The notes under the pieces were generated by a model. It did no database searches, was not told where the DNA came from, and was given only the letters and a program-made list of their open reading frames with translations. Positions 1 through 9,172 of a stretch of 64,000 nucleotides of DNA are shown here, piece after piece (the stretch's first letter is position 1; every line of letters begins with the position of its first letter). The translations under genes were made by a program, and so were the position numbers. The DNA is from Archangium_A sp035910535 (GTDB lineage: Bacteria > Myxococcota > Myxococcia > Myxococcales > Myxococcaceae). Where the stretch lies: the NCBI GenBank assembly GCA_035910535.1, contig JAMHXF010000042.1, forward strand, positions 62,001 to 126,000. Direction: 5' to 3'.

Positions 1-478
1 CGCGACCGCCCGCCTCGAGCGTGATGCTGAACGTTGTCTCAGCACCACCGCTAAGCTTCGTGAGTCGGAACCACTCGATGGTCACCGACGACGCCGAGCT
101 CACGTAGCGAATACTCGTGTTCGCCCCAATGTTCATGTCGTCCCAAACGCCAGCGATCGCCGCGTTCGGAGTGCCCGTGTTGGGGAACGACACGTTCGAG
201 AAGCAGGTCAGCGACGTGCCGTTGCACGCCGTCGTAAAGGTCAACACACCGTTGATGCTGGCGTACGCCGTGGTGTAGTTCTGACCGAAGTACGTGAAGG
301 TGAACGGCAGCGGAACCCCGAGCGCGCCGTCGTCTTGCCCGGCCGTAAACGCAAGCGGTGTTGCGCCCGTGAGCGACTGGTACGGCTGACTCGAAGTGAT
401 GATGGGCGGCAACTGCGCGAACGCGGCGGCCGAACCGGCGAGCACCGCAAAGCAGGTGAGAAAGCGGAGGGTCTTCAC
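1..478 (-). CDS. Secreted surface protein, N-terminal part only (C-terminus beyond window)
   Basis: The frame opens at a GTG at 478 preceded by a GGAGAA Shine-Dalgarno sequence 5-6 bases away and stays open to the window edge, giving 159 codons. Residues 1-22 form a signal peptide ending Ala-Phe-Ala-Gln. The rest is rich in Thr, Ser, Gly and aromatics (for example PFTFTYFGQNYTT, then GVWDDMNIGANTS), a beta-sandwich style of sequence seen in nidogen-like or choice-of-anchor exoproteins of myxobacteria. The two Cys around the CNGTSLTC stretch could form a disulfide. It lies downstream of, and in the same direction as, the VWA lipoprotein gene, with a hairpin between them. The function is unknown and the C-terminal anchor cannot be seen. 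Secretion is well supported; the fold is inferred. Confidence 0.75.
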   Translation of the reverse strand, partial: MKTLRFLTCFAVLAGSAAAFAQLPPIITSSQPYQSLTGATPLAFTAGQDDGALGVPLPFTFTYFGQNYTTAYASINGVLTFTTACNGTSLTCFSNVSFPNTGTPNAAIAGVWDDMNIGANTSIRYVSSASSVTIEWFRLTKLSGGAETTFSITLEAGGR

Positions 479-504
479 GTCAGTTCTCCATCAAGAAACG
501 AGCA

Positions 505-537
505 GCCCACGACCCCGAAGTGTCGAGGGCCGTGGGC
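505..537 (-). terminator. Hairpin after the VWA lipoprotein gene, probable terminator
   Basis: GCCCACG (505-511) pairs perfectly with CGTGGGC (531-537). After one mismatch the stem continues with three more G-C pairs around an 11-base loop. On the minus strand it follows the stop codon at 568 and is trailed by TGCTCGTTTCTTG, a weak T-rich tract. It sits between two co-directional genes, so it may only attenuate. Confidence 0.5.
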
Positions 538-567
538 GGCCAATGGTTCTCGGACTTCAAACCTGCA

Positions 568-3500
568 TCAGGGGATGCAGGCGGCCTGGTAGGTCACCGT
601 CAACGTGCGACCCGGCTCGGGTACGTAGAGCGGCTCGAAGTTGATCGAGTTGTTGGTCGCGTCGTACTCCCAGATGCGCGACATCAGGTTCGGGTCGGGG
701 TCGATGGGCGGAATGTTCATGCCGTCGATCGCCACCTGAATGCCCGTGGGCGCCGCGAGGTCAGGCCGCGACGTGAGGAAGAAGTTCGTGCGGTAACCGA
801 ACGCGTTCTTGCCGATGCGCTCGAGCGCGACGGCCCAGTTCGGCGTGCAGATCTCTTCTTTGACGCCAGTGGTCTGCGAGACCATGAACGCGTGACGACC
901 ATCGTCTGCGGTGCCGTCGTACGAACAACCGCTCGGCGGGCTCGGCAGGAACGGGCCGACCACGTTGTACGAGAACCGAGACGCGTTCTGCACGCCTTTG
1001 ATGTTCATCAGCTGGTTCAAATAGAAGACCGGCGCCTGCGGAGCCTGGTCTTGCGCGTCGGTGATGCACACCACGGCAAGCACGGCGTCGTTGCGGAGGA
1101 ACCCACCGTTCCGCGCAGGGTCGGTGATCTGCGGAGCCGTCAACGCGAGCGTCGCCGGCATCATGCACGACTCGCTGGCATCACCGCTGATGCCCAGGTT
1201 CACGAGCGCCGCAAACTCTGAGTTCAGGTTGGGCGTCGTCGGGCGCAGAATCTTGTTACCCGACGGCGCCGCGACGAGCGCGCCACCAGCGGGCGAAACA
1301 CCCGTACGTGTCACGCCGAGGTGGAACTCCACCTGGTTCGCCGTCGCGTACTGGAGGAACGCGGCCATGTTCTGGCCGACCGCCTGCTGCTCGTCAGACA
1401 TCGAGCACGAGTCGTCGATGACCAGAAGAATGTCGGCTTTCGGCCTGCTGTCCTGGCGGAAGGTGTCGGTGTTCAGACCGTCCAGGTCACCGCGGCCCTG
1501 CAGCGCGACGACGTAGTCGAGCGCGGAGCCACCCTGCGTGACGCCGATGACGAACGCGCCCGTGTCAGGCCCGAGGTTGATCGGACGGTAGCGCAGCTGG
1601 AAGGTGACCGGCGTGGTGGAGCCCGCCGAGACCACGGTGTTGCCGGGAATGCCGCTGACCACGTGGAACTCGGGGCACGGCGCCGGGCCGACACAGTTCG
1701 GGCCGCCGGGGCCTTCGCCTGCAGGCGACCCCATGCTCGCGCTGTTGATGGTCACCGGCGTCGAGCACGAGTTGTAGATCTGGAAGTTGCGCGTCTCGGA
1801 GTTGCAGTCCTTCTTGACGGTGCCGAAGTCGAGCGCCGAGGGAGCGATGGTGAGGCAGCTGTTGGCGATGGTCGCCGCGAGCGCGACTTCACGCGCCGGC
1901 AGCGTGTCGTGCGCCACGTTGAACATCACCTTTCCCGCAACCTGCGCGGGCGTCGGAGGCAACTGCCCCTGCGGCCAGGCGCGCACCACGAACTGCTTCG
2001 TCTCGCCGGGCATCAGCTCGATTTCGTTCTGGGGACCGCCGGGCAGCGTGAACACCGCCGGCATGCCAGCAGGCGTGCCCGTCTCAGGGCCGAGCTGCAG
2101 GTTCGACATCAGGCAGAGATCGTTGGGGCCCGTGAGGCGGTTCCGAATGCTGAACGCGAGGTCCTTGATCGCCGGGGGCGAGACGATGCCGAACTGCAAC
2201 GCGATGGGCGTGATTTCAACGTCGCACGGCGGCAGCATGACGGAGTTCGCCGTCACGGTGATCGAGGTCACAGGCTCGTCGGGGTCGTTCGAGAAAATGC
2301 GAACTTCCCAGCTGCGCATACCCAGGCCGTTCGGCGTCACCCGCACCGGAATGTCGAGGATCGCGGTCGCCGTGCCAGCTTCGAGGCCCAGCGCCGGGTC
2401 GTAGCGGCCCGCACCGGTCGTGGGCAGGTTGTCGGTACACGCGGTGTCGTACGCACCGATGCAGATCTCTTCACGCGTCGAGCCGGGCCCCGGGATGACA
2501 TCCCAGTACGGCGCCGCGTAGCCGCTCGTCACGTCACCCTGGCCGAGCTTCAGGTTGGCCGCCGGGTCTGCCGGCGTGGGGCGCGTACCGACGTTCTGCA
2601 CGGTGAGCTTGCGGTTGGCGAACGAAGCCGGCGACGCGTTGGCGAAGTAGGCGATGCGGCCGAACGCCAACGTGGGCGACGGGCGCACCTCGATGTCAGG
2701 GCCACCGCCGATGCCGCGCAGCGAGGCCGTGATCGACGACTGGCTGGCGAGCGACGTCGCGCCACGCAGCTGTCCCTGACGCGGGCCGAGCACCGTGGGC
2801 TTGAACGTGAGCTTCACGACGACCTCACCGGCGGTGATCGTTCCGTCTGCCTGGCGAGCGCCGGCCGGCACGGTGATGAGGTTCAGCGCCGTGCCGCCGG
2901 TGTCGACGATCTTGAAGATGTTGCTGGGCACCGTGGTCTGGCCCTGGTCAACCGCGATGACTCCCGTGATGTCGACTGGGCGCAGCGAGAGGTTCTTGAA
3001 CGTGACGTCACGCGAGACCAACGTGGCCGGAGGCGCGTAACCGAACAGCACCGGGTCCGGAGCCCAGGTGATGACCTGCGCGACACCCGTGCCGATGAGG
3101 CGAACCGGCTTCTCGGGGCAACCGTCAGCGCGGCGCATACGAACCGTGGCCACGTACTCACGACCTTCGGTGGGCTTGAACGTGAACGTCGCGGTCTTGG
3201 TGTTCATGCCGCCAATGAGGAACTCACCCTTGGGCGAGTCAGGCGAAAGAATGAAGATGCCGTCGCCCTGCTGCGACTCGATCGCGCCGAGGTAACCGTG
3301 CGTCTCGATGGGGCGGGCGTTGGTGTAGTCGAAGGTCTGGCTGAACGAGTCACCACGCGCCACGGCGCCGAAGTCGATCTGCGTGGGGAGATCACACTCA
3401 CCCGACACGGCCACGCCCTTGAGCGTGACGGTCGCCGGAGCGGCATCTGCCGCGATGTTCTCTGACGTCATCGTCAGCACGACCTGGTGCGGAATCTGCG

Positions 3501-3912
3501 TCTGCCCGTCGACGACCGGAGGCGCGTACGAGATGTCCAACTCCACCGACTGACCGGCGCCGATGCTCTGCGGCTGATCGAAGCCGACGGTGAAGATCGG
3601 GTTCGCGTCATCGACCTGCGTGCCGACCTTGGTGGCCGTGTCCGCCGCGTTGGCCTTCGCGAAGCTCGCGATCGTGACTGCGCCGAGGCCGACGTTCTGA
3701 ATCGTCAGCTTCTTCTGCTCGGTGCGGCCCATCGCGATGGTGCCGAAGTCGTACACACCGTTGGGGCCTTCAACCTGCGCGCCGTTCTCGGTGTAGATGA
3801 TGCGCACTTCGCCAACGTTGCGCGGCGGAACGACGGGCCGACAGCCATCGCAAGCCTGCAGACCAAACGTCGCAAGCGCTCCGAGCGTCAAAAATTTCAA
3901 TGAGTTCTTCAT
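568..3912 (-). CDS. Lipoprotein with HYDIN/choice-of-anchor D modules and a C-terminal VWA domain
   Basis: 1,114 residues from the ATG at 3912, preceded by AGAGAAG. A start 17 codons upstream is open but would bury the signal peptide. Residues 1-20 are a lipoprotein signal with lipobox Leu-Gln-Ala-Cys. From about residue 40 to 780 there are several Ig-like modules with the pattern 'vDFGtv..g....r.....N.G', typical of ASPM-SPD-2-Hydin / choice-of-anchor D domains; examples are YDFGTIAMGRT and IDFGAVARGDS. Around residue 825-835 comes the metal-ion-dependent adhesion motif Asp-Asp-Ser-Cys-Ser-Met-Ser, opening a von Willebrand A domain that runs to about residue 1050. Cys are abundant and probably disulfide-bonded. 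It is likely tethered to the outer membrane and may bind a ligand or partner protein through the VWA metal site. The partner is unknown. Confidence 0.85.
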   Translation of the reverse strand: MKNSLKFLTLGALATFGLQACDGCRPVVPPRNVGEVRIIYTENGAQVEGPNGVYDFGTIAMGRTEQKKLTIQNVGLGAVTIASFAKANAADTATKVGTQVDDANPIFTVGFDQPQSIGAGQSVELDISYAPPVVDGQTQIPHQVVLTMTSENIAADAAPATVTLKGVAVSGECDLPTQIDFGAVARGDSFSQTFDYTNARPIETHGYLGAIESQQGDGIFILSPDSPKGEFLIGGMNTKTATFTFKPTEGREYVATVRMRRADGCPEKPVRLIGTGVAQVITWAPDPVLFGYAPPATLVSRDVTFKNLSLRPVDITGVIAVDQGQTTVPSNIFKIVDTGGTALNLITVPAGARQADGTITAGEVVVKLTFKPTVLGPRQGQLRGATSLASQSSITASLRGIGGGPDIEVRPSPTLAFGRIAYFANASPASFANRKLTVQNVGTRPTPADPAANLKLGQGDVTSGYAAPYWDVIPGPGSTREEICIGAYDTACTDNLPTTGAGRYDPALGLEAGTATAILDIPVRVTPNGLGMRSWEVRIFSNDPDEPVTSITVTANSVMLPPCDVEITPIALQFGIVSPPAIKDLAFSIRNRLTGPNDLCLMSNLQLGPETGTPAGMPAVFTLPGGPQNEIELMPGETKQFVVRAWPQGQLPPTPAQVAGKVMFNVAHDTLPAREVALAATIANSCLTIAPSALDFGTVKKDCNSETRNFQIYNSCSTPVTINSASMGSPAGEGPGGPNCVGPAPCPEFHVVSGIPGNTVVSAGSTTPVTFQLRYRPINLGPDTGAFVIGVTQGGSALDYVVALQGRGDLDGLNTDTFRQDSRPKADILLVIDDSCSMSDEQQAVGQNMAAFLQYATANQVEFHLGVTRTGVSPAGGALVAAPSGNKILRPTTPNLNSEFAALVNLGISGDASESCMMPATLALTAPQITDPARNGGFLRNDAVLAVVCITDAQDQAPQAPVFYLNQLMNIKGVQNASRFSYNVVGPFLPSPPSGCSYDGTADDGRHAFMVSQTTGVKEEICTPNWAVALERIGKNAFGYRTNFFLTSRPDLAAPTGIQVAIDGMNIPPIDPDPNLMSRIWEYDATNNSINFEPLYVPEPGRTLTVTYQAACIP

Positions 3913-4115
3913 GCTTCTCTCCAACTGTCGGCGATGGGCGATTTCGATGCAGGAACCCGGCACGCTCCTGCTGCAAACCTGAAAAGGTTCAAGGGACTTG
4001 GCACAAACCCGCTGAATGGGTCAACAGGTTGTCGAACCGGTAACCGCGGCGTTTCAGAGTGCATTTGGCGTACAGCTTGGCATCAGGTAACGCATTGCAG
4101 CAGAGAGTGATCACC
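3913..4115. promoter_or_regulatory. Divergent intergenic region with a small GAAA hairpin
   Basis: 203 bases separate the divergent VWA lipoprotein and MutS-like genes, so promoters for both should lie here. A perfect AACCT-GAAA-AGGTT hairpin lies at 3976-3989. A weak plus-strand promoter could be TTGGCG (about 4066) with a 17-base spacer and TAACGC. Neither is strong, and no operator was recognised. Confidence 0.3.
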
Positions 4116-5918
4116 ATGTCGACGGCTCGCGCCGAATACGAAACAAGAACGCGTCAGTACCGGGCCGAACTCGACGCGTTGGACCGCCGCGGCGGCTGGC
4201 TCGCCAACTTCCGAACCGTCACCTTCCTCGCGTTTCTGGGCTTCGGGTTCTGGGGCGGGTGGACCGCGCGCCCGATGCTCTTCCTCCCAGCCCTCGCGGC
4301 GCTCGCGGCCTACGTGGCGCTGGCCATCATTCACGCGGGCGTCATTCGCCGCGAAGACTTTGCGCGCGTGAAGCTGACGCTCAACGAGCGTGGTTTGAAG
4401 CGGCTCGACGGCGCGTGGCACGACTTCCCTTCGACGGGCGCCGGGCGCGTTCCCGACGGGCACCTCTACGGCGGCGACCTCGACCTCACCGGCACCGGCA
4501 GCCTCTTTCAGCGCCTCGACGAGACGAGCACCGCGGCCGGTGAAGCGCAGCTGATCGGCTGGCTGCTCGCGCCCGCCCCCGACGCCGAGACGATCTCCGC
4601 GCGCCAGGCGTCAGTGAAAGAGCTCGGCCCGTTGATCGACTTCCGTCAGTCGCTCGTGGCCGAGGCGCGCATCGCCGGAAAAAAAGACAAGGCCGACCCG
4701 ACGCGCTTCCTCGCGTGGGCCGAAGCGCCCTCGACGTTGAGCGCCATTCGGTGGGCCTACCCGCTCGCGCACGTGCTGCCGGTGTTGACCATCACCGCGG
4801 CGTTCCTTGCGTCGAACGACGTCATCAGCGCGCTCCCCGCGTGGCTGGGGCTCATCGCGCAGATCGCCGTCATCCACTTCACGCGCAAACCCATCGCGGC
4901 CATGTGGGAAGCGCTGTCGCTCGGCGAGCGCGGCTTCGTGCGCTTCGAAGAGACCTTCCGCGCCATCGACGCGCAGAAGTTCGTCGCGCCGCGGCTCGCG
5001 AGCCTGCAGCGCGGGTTGCAAGACGGGCCGCCGGTTTCAGAGCGGCTCAAGCGCTTCGCCCGCCTCATGGGCTTCGCGGAGCTCAAGCACTCCGGCCAGA
5101 TGCACCCCATCATCAACGCCATCACGCTGTGGGATCTGCTGGTGCTCTTCCGCATCGACCGCTGGCGTCACGAGCACGGCAGCGGCGTGCGGCGCTGGTT
5201 CGAATCGCTCGCCGAGCTCGAGGCGCTCTCGTCGTTCGCGACGTGGCACTTCGAGCGCCCCGACGACGTGTTCCCCGCGGTCGACGATGGCCCGGTGCAC
5301 GTCGAAGCGGTCGGCCTGGGTCACCCGCTGCTCGACGCGCCGGTGCGCAACGACGTCACGCTCGCGGGCCCGGGCGCTGCGTGGATCATCACCGGCTCGA
5401 ACATGAGCGGCAAAACCACGTTGATGCGCGCCACCGGCCTCAACACCGTCATGGCGCTCGCCGGGCTCCCGGTGTGCGCCCGGTCGATGAAGGTCAGCCG
5501 CGTGCAGGTGCTCACCTCGATGCGCGTCAAAGACTCGCTCGAGCGCGGCGTGTCGTACTTCTACGCCGAAGTGCAGCGCATCAAGACGGTGCTCGACACC
5601 GCGAAGCTGCACCGCGATCGCTGCCTGTTCTTCCTCGACGAGCTCTTCATGGGCACCAACGCGCGCGAGCGCCTCATCGCCAGCAAGCAGTTGATGTTGA
5701 TGCTGCTCGACCTCGGCGCGGCGGGCGCCGTCACCACGCACGATCTCTCGCTCACCGAGCTGGCGAACGAGCGCCCCGACACCATTCGCAACGTGCACTT
5801 CCGCGACGAGATGAAGCACGGCGACATGACCTTCGACTACACGCTGCGCGAGGGCGTGGTGACGACCACCAACGCGCTCGAGGTGCTGCGCCGCGCGGGC
5901 GTCGACGTCAGTTCTTGA
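4116..5918 (+). CDS. Membrane-anchored MutS-family ATPase
   Basis: 600 residues from the ATG at 4116, which has AGAGAGTGA upstream; an ATG 19 codons earlier lacks a ribosome site. The C-terminal third is a MutS domain V ATPase: Walker A Gly-Ser-Asn-Met-Ser-Gly-Lys-Thr-Thr at about 427-435, Walker B Leu-Phe-Phe-Leu-Asp-Glu at about 503-508, then Gly-Thr-Asn and a conserved Thr-Thr-His-Asp motif. The mismatch-binding N-terminal domain of MutS is absent. Instead there is a polar start, a paired hydrophobic segment at about 32-75, and another at about 210-255. That layout matches the poorly studied membrane-associated MutS homologues, not MutS1 or MutS2 (no Smr domain). A role in mismatch repair should not be assumed. 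The gene ends overlapping the convergent CNNM-type gene by 11 bases. Confidence 0.8.
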   Translation: MSTARAEYETRTRQYRAELDALDRRGGWLANFRTVTFLAFLGFGFWGGWTARPMLFLPALAALAAYVALAIIHAGVIRREDFARVKLTLNERGLKRLDGAWHDFPSTGAGRVPDGHLYGGDLDLTGTGSLFQRLDETSTAAGEAQLIGWLLAPAPDAETISARQASVKELGPLIDFRQSLVAEARIAGKKDKADPTRFLAWAEAPSTLSAIRWAYPLAHVLPVLTITAAFLASNDVISALPAWLGLIAQIAVIHFTRKPIAAMWEALSLGERGFVRFEETFRAIDAQKFVAPRLASLQRGLQDGPPVSERLKRFARLMGFAELKHSGQMHPIINAITLWDLLVLFRIDRWRHEHGSGVRRWFESLAELEALSSFATWHFERPDDVFPAVDDGPVHVEAVGLGHPLLDAPVRNDVTLAGPGAAWIITGSNMSGKTTLMRATGLNTVMALAGLPVCARSMKVSRVQVLTSMRVKDSLERGVSYFYAEVQRIKTVLDTAKLHRDRCLFFLDELFMGTNARERLIASKQLMLMLLDLGAAGAVTTHDLSLTELANERPDTIRNVHFRDEMKHGDMTFDYTLREGVVTTTNALEVLRRAGVDVSS

Positions 5919-7230
5919 CGACGTCAGGCGTGGCGACGCGCGGCTCGATGCGCACCGTCACCACGCGCGGGCCTTCCGTGTTCACCGTCACCACGCGGTA
6001 GTCGTCCATCATCCAGACGTCGCCGGCGACAGGAATACGCCCCAACTTCGCCATCAAAAACCCGGCGATCGTCGTGACCTGCGCCTTGTCGACGTCGAAC
6101 TCCACCTCGAGCGTGTGCTCGATGTCGTCGAGCTGCGCGGTACCCGGCAGCTCCAACTTGCCGCCGGCCAGGCGCTTCACCGGCTCGACCTTGCGACCCA
6201 GCTCCGCCACGTTGCCGACCAACTCCGCCACCACGTCGGCCAACGTCACCAGACCCGACGTGCCGCCGTGCTCGTCGACCACCACGGCGATCTGCTTGTT
6301 GCGGCGCTTGAACTCGTTGAGCAGCTGCTCGAGCGTGATGTTCTCAGGAACAAAGAGCACCGGCCGCTGCACCTGCGCGAGTGACTTCAGCTCGTGACGA
6401 CCGTGCAGATAGAAGAGGTCCTTCACGTTCACGAGGCCCTCGACGCGATCGAGCGAGCCGCGCGTCACCGGCAGCCACGTGTGCCCCGACGCGTACGCCT
6501 CCGCGAGGTTCTCTTCGAGCAGCAGCTCGAGATCGAGCGCCTTCATCTGCGAGCGCGGCACCAGCACCTGCCGCGCCGTCTTCTCGACCATGCCCAGCGC
6601 GCGCTCGAGCAACTCAGCCTGCTGTTTCTGCAGACCACCCGCCTCGGCCGACGTGCTGAAGACCATGCGCAGCTCGTCTTGAGAGAGCGCCTCGCCGTGC
6701 TCCGACGCGGTGCCGTCGAGCCCCAGCAGCTTGAGCACCAGCTTCGTGCCGCCGTTGAGCAGCGCGATCACCGGCCAGGCGATGAAATAAAAGCCGCGCA
6801 TCGGCCACGCGAGCAGCAGCGAGGTGCGCTGCGACTGCGCGATGGCGATGGTCTTGGGCACCTGCTCCCCGACGACGATGTGCAGGAACGTGATGATGAT
6901 GAACGACAGGATGATGCTGATGGTCTTGCCGAGCGCTTCACTGCCTTCAGGCGCGATCTTCAGCACCAGCGGCTCGATGAGGTGACCGAAGGCCGGCTCG
7001 CCGACCCACCCCAGCGCCAGCGACGCCAGGGTGATGCCGACCTGCGAGGCCGACAGCCACACGTCGAGGTTCTGACGCATCGAGAGCGCCAGCGGCGCGC
7101 CTGGCCTGCCTTCTTCGACCATCGCCTCGAGCTGCGTCGGGCGCACCTTCACCAGCGCGAATTCAATGGCCACGAAGAAGGCGTTGGCCAACACCAACGC
7201 GAGTGCCCCGACCAACGCCCAGAGCTCCAT
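5908..7230 (-). CDS. CNNM/HlyC-CorC family membrane protein (DUF21, CBS pair, CorC_HlyC)
   Basis: 440 residues in the standard order for this family. A DUF21 transmembrane domain fills about residues 1-190: four hydrophobic segments, with GEQVPKTIAIAQ as the recognisable signature. Two CBS motifs follow at about 215-335, including VPRSQMKALD and IAVVVDEHGGTSGLVTLADVV. A C-terminal CorC_HlyC domain at about 350-430 ends near 'MMDDYRVVTV'. Relatives are inner-membrane proteins linked to magnesium or cobalt efflux and tolerance; 'hemolysin' is a historical label. The start lies one base after the stop of the upstream TPR gene, so the two are probably co-transcribed and coupled. Its 3' end overlaps the convergent MutS-like gene by 11 bases. 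Confidence 0.88.
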   Translation of the reverse strand: MELWALVGALALVLANAFFVAIEFALVKVRPTQLEAMVEEGRPGAPLALSMRQNLDVWLSASQVGITLASLALGWVGEPAFGHLIEPLVLKIAPEGSEALGKTISIILSFIIITFLHIVVGEQVPKTIAIAQSQRTSLLLAWPMRGFYFIAWPVIALLNGGTKLVLKLLGLDGTASEHGEALSQDELRMVFSTSAEAGGLQKQQAELLERALGMVEKTARQVLVPRSQMKALDLELLLEENLAEAYASGHTWLPVTRGSLDRVEGLVNVKDLFYLHGRHELKSLAQVQRPVLFVPENITLEQLLNEFKRRNKQIAVVVDEHGGTSGLVTLADVVAELVGNVAELGRKVEPVKRLAGGKLELPGTAQLDDIEHTLEVEFDVDKAQVTTIAGFLMAKLGRIPVAGDVWMMDDYRVVTVNTEGPRVVTVRIEPRVATPDVVKN

Positions 7231-7231
7231 G

Positions 7232-8047
7232 TCAGCGCAGCGCCTCGTAGTCGGCGTCGCCCGCGAGCGCCTCGAACATCGGGTCTGAACGAAGCCAGCT
7301 CAGCACCCGGCTCTTGTCGACGCCGAGGGCCTGCTTGAGGTGCTCGATGGCCTCGGCCTTGCGCTTCCACTGCGCGTAGAGCGCCGCGAGGTTGTAGAGC
7401 AGCAGCAGATCGTCGCCCTTCAATTCACGCGCGGTCTCGTAGGCGCGCTCGGCCTCGGCGTAGAAGCCCTTCTGCGCGTAGCAAATGCCCAGGTCGAGCC
7501 ACGCGTCGAAGTTCTGCGGGTCGAGCCGGGTGACCTCTTTCAACGCGACGATGGCCTGCCGGTAGTCGCCCTCCTCCATCTGCAGGCTCGCCAGCTCGTG
7601 ACGCGGCAAGGCGTCGGTGGGGTCGAGCTCGACGGCCGTCTTCAGCTCCGCCATGGCCTCGGGCGTGCGGCCGAGATCGGCGTAGGCGAGGCCCAGGTTC
7701 AGGTGCGCGTCGGGGTAGTCCGACTCCAGTTCGATGGTGTGCTGGAACTCGGCGATGGCGAAGTCGAGGCCGTGCGCCGCGAGGAAACTCGCGAGGTTGT
7801 AGTGGCCCGTGGGGTTCTCGGGGTCCAACCGGAGCGAGGTCAGGTGCGCGTCGAGCGCCTCGCGGTAGCGCTTCTTCTCGGCGTACACGGTCGCGAGGTT
7901 GTCGTGCGCGTGCGACGAGTTGGGGTCCAGCTCGATGGCCTTCTTGAATTCTTTGAGCGCCTCTTCGAGCCAGCCACGATCGGCCAGCTCGATGCCGCGC
8001 GAGTTGTGCTCGTCAGACGAAGCGATGGAGTCCTTCTCACGAGGCAT
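7232..8047 (-). CDS. Tetratricopeptide repeat protein
   Basis: 271 residues made almost entirely of tandem TPR units of 34 residues from about residue 15 to 250, with the usual W/L-G-Y-A-F-A-P pattern (for example KAIELDPNSSHAHDNLATVY and KTAVELDPTDALPRHELASL). There is no signal peptide or membrane segment, so it is a cytoplasmic scaffold. It is the first gene of a two-gene unit with the CNNM-type protein. Its ATG overlaps the ATG of the divergent CapA-like gene inside a CATG. No Shine-Dalgarno sequence is visible; a TAGTGC hexamer lies 7 bases upstream of the start, compatible with leaderless transcription. The binding partner is unknown, though the CNNM neighbour is an obvious candidate. 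Confidence 0.85.
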   Translation of the reverse strand: MPREKDSIASSDEHNSRGIELADRGWLEEALKEFKKAIELDPNSSHAHDNLATVYAEKKRYREALDAHLTSLRLDPENPTGHYNLASFLAAHGLDFAIAEFQHTIELESDYPDAHLNLGLAYADLGRTPEAMAELKTAVELDPTDALPRHELASLQMEEGDYRQAIVALKEVTRLDPQNFDAWLDLGICYAQKGFYAEAERAYETARELKGDDLLLLYNLAALYAQWKRKAEAIEHLKQALGVDKSRVLSWLRSDPMFEALAGDADYEALR

Positions 8048-9116
8048 GCAGACTGCACTACCAAAGATGATCGCCCTCGTCCCCCTGCTCTTTCTGGCCG
8101 CTGCACCTGTGGAGATCTCGGTACTTGTCTCGGGCGACGTGACCCTCGGCTACCACTACGAGGAGTACGTCACCGAGAAGTCGAAGGACGTGGGCTGGGG
8201 CTTCGAGAAGGTGGGCGCGCTGACGAAGAAGGCCGACCTCTTCGTGGTGAACCTCGAGTGCCCGTTCACGGATCGCGGCGAGAAGATCCCCAAGAACTTC
8301 AACTTCCGCGCGAAGCCCGAATTGGTGAACGCGCTCATCGCCGGGGGCGTCGACGTGGCGTCGCTCGCGAACAACCACATGCTCGACTACGGGCCTGAAG
8401 GGCTGTTCGACACCATCAACGCGTTGGACACGAACAAGATTGTGCACTTCGGCGCGGGGCGAACGCTGAGTGAGGCGCGGGCGCCGGCCATCGTCGAGAA
8501 GAACGGCGTGAAGCTGGCGTTCCTCGGCTACTTCTTTCTGGGCGACAGAAACATCGAGCCGCCACAGGTGATCGCCACGGGAGATCAGCCCGGCGTCGCG
8601 GGGCACTTCGATTCAGTCGACGAGTTGAAGAAGATGATCGACGCCGACGTGCGCGCGGCGAAGCAGCAGGCGGATCACGTGATCCCCTTCTTCCACTGGG
8701 GGCGCGAAGGCAAAGGCACTCCCGAGCCGTACCAGGTCGAGCTCGCGCACTTCGCGATCGACGCGGGTGCGTCGGCGGTGTTGGGCAGCCACCCGCACGT
8801 GCTGCAGGGCGTGGAGGTCTACAAGGGCGCGCCGATTTTCTACTCGCTGGGCAACTTCGTGTTCGGCGGCAACTGGGACCCGCGCGACAAGAAGACGGCG
8901 CTGGCGGAGCTGCGGGTGACGAAGACGGCGGTGAAGGCCGTGAAGGTGATCCCCGCGTTCAGCGACGCGTTCCCTGAAGTGCCGGTGCAGCCGTACCTCG
9001 CGGAGGGCGCGAAGGCCGACGAGGTGCTGGCGCACCTGGCGAAGTTGTCGAAGGGCTTCAAGGCGACGATTCCGCAGCTCAAGAACGCGAAATCGCCCGA
9101 CGCCGGCACGCAGTAG
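8046..9116 (+). CDS. CapA-family (poly-gamma-glutamate synthesis-like) secreted phosphoesterase
   Basis: 356 residues from the ATG at 8046; an alternative ATG at 8067 would shorten the signal peptide by seven residues. Residues 1-22 form a signal peptide. The mature part is a PGA_cap metallophosphatase-like domain: SGDVTLG near the N-terminus, the NLECPFTDRG motif, LANNHMLDYG, HWGREG, and the C-terminal GSHPHVLQGVE...FYSLGNFVF block. The Asp, Asn and His residues in these motifs are the expected metal ligands. CapA proteins support capsule or poly-gamma-glutamate export, but homologues outside capsule loci have unknown substrates, and no capB or capC lies nearby. The start codon overlaps that of the divergent TPR gene, so its promoter must lie within the TPR coding sequence. 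Confidence 0.85.
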   Translation: MQTALPKMIALVPLLFLAAAPVEISVLVSGDVTLGYHYEEYVTEKSKDVGWGFEKVGALTKKADLFVVNLECPFTDRGEKIPKNFNFRAKPELVNALIAGGVDVASLANNHMLDYGPEGLFDTINALDTNKIVHFGAGRTLSEARAPAIVEKNGVKLAFLGYFFLGDRNIEPPQVIATGDQPGVAGHFDSVDELKKMIDADVRAAKQQADHVIPFFHWGREGKGTPEPYQVELAHFAIDAGASAVLGSHPHVLQGVEVYKGAPIFYSLGNFVFGGNWDPRDKKTALAELRVTKTAVKAVKVIPAFSDAFPEVPVQPYLAEGAKADEVLAHLAKLSKGFKATIPQLKNAKSPDAGTQ

Positions 9117-9172
9117 TCATTGATTGCGCCGCGCCTGAGCGGCCGCAGTGAGCTGGTATTGCGCCCGGCTCG

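Noticed and set aside
1321..3465. 714-codon open frame on the plus strand opposite the VWA lipoprotein gene
   Set aside because: High GC makes long antisense frames common. The product is an Arg/Glu/Asp/His-rich string without domains, while the minus frame has a signal peptide and recognisable modules.
3998..4015. Possible sigma-54 promoter (TTGGCAC)
   Set aside because: The -12 element required five bases after TGGCAC reads CGCT and not TTGC.
5908..7230. Calling the CNNM-type protein a hemolysin
   Set aside because: The name is historical; DUF21-CBS-CorC_HlyC proteins are membrane ion-handling proteins and no toxin feature is present.
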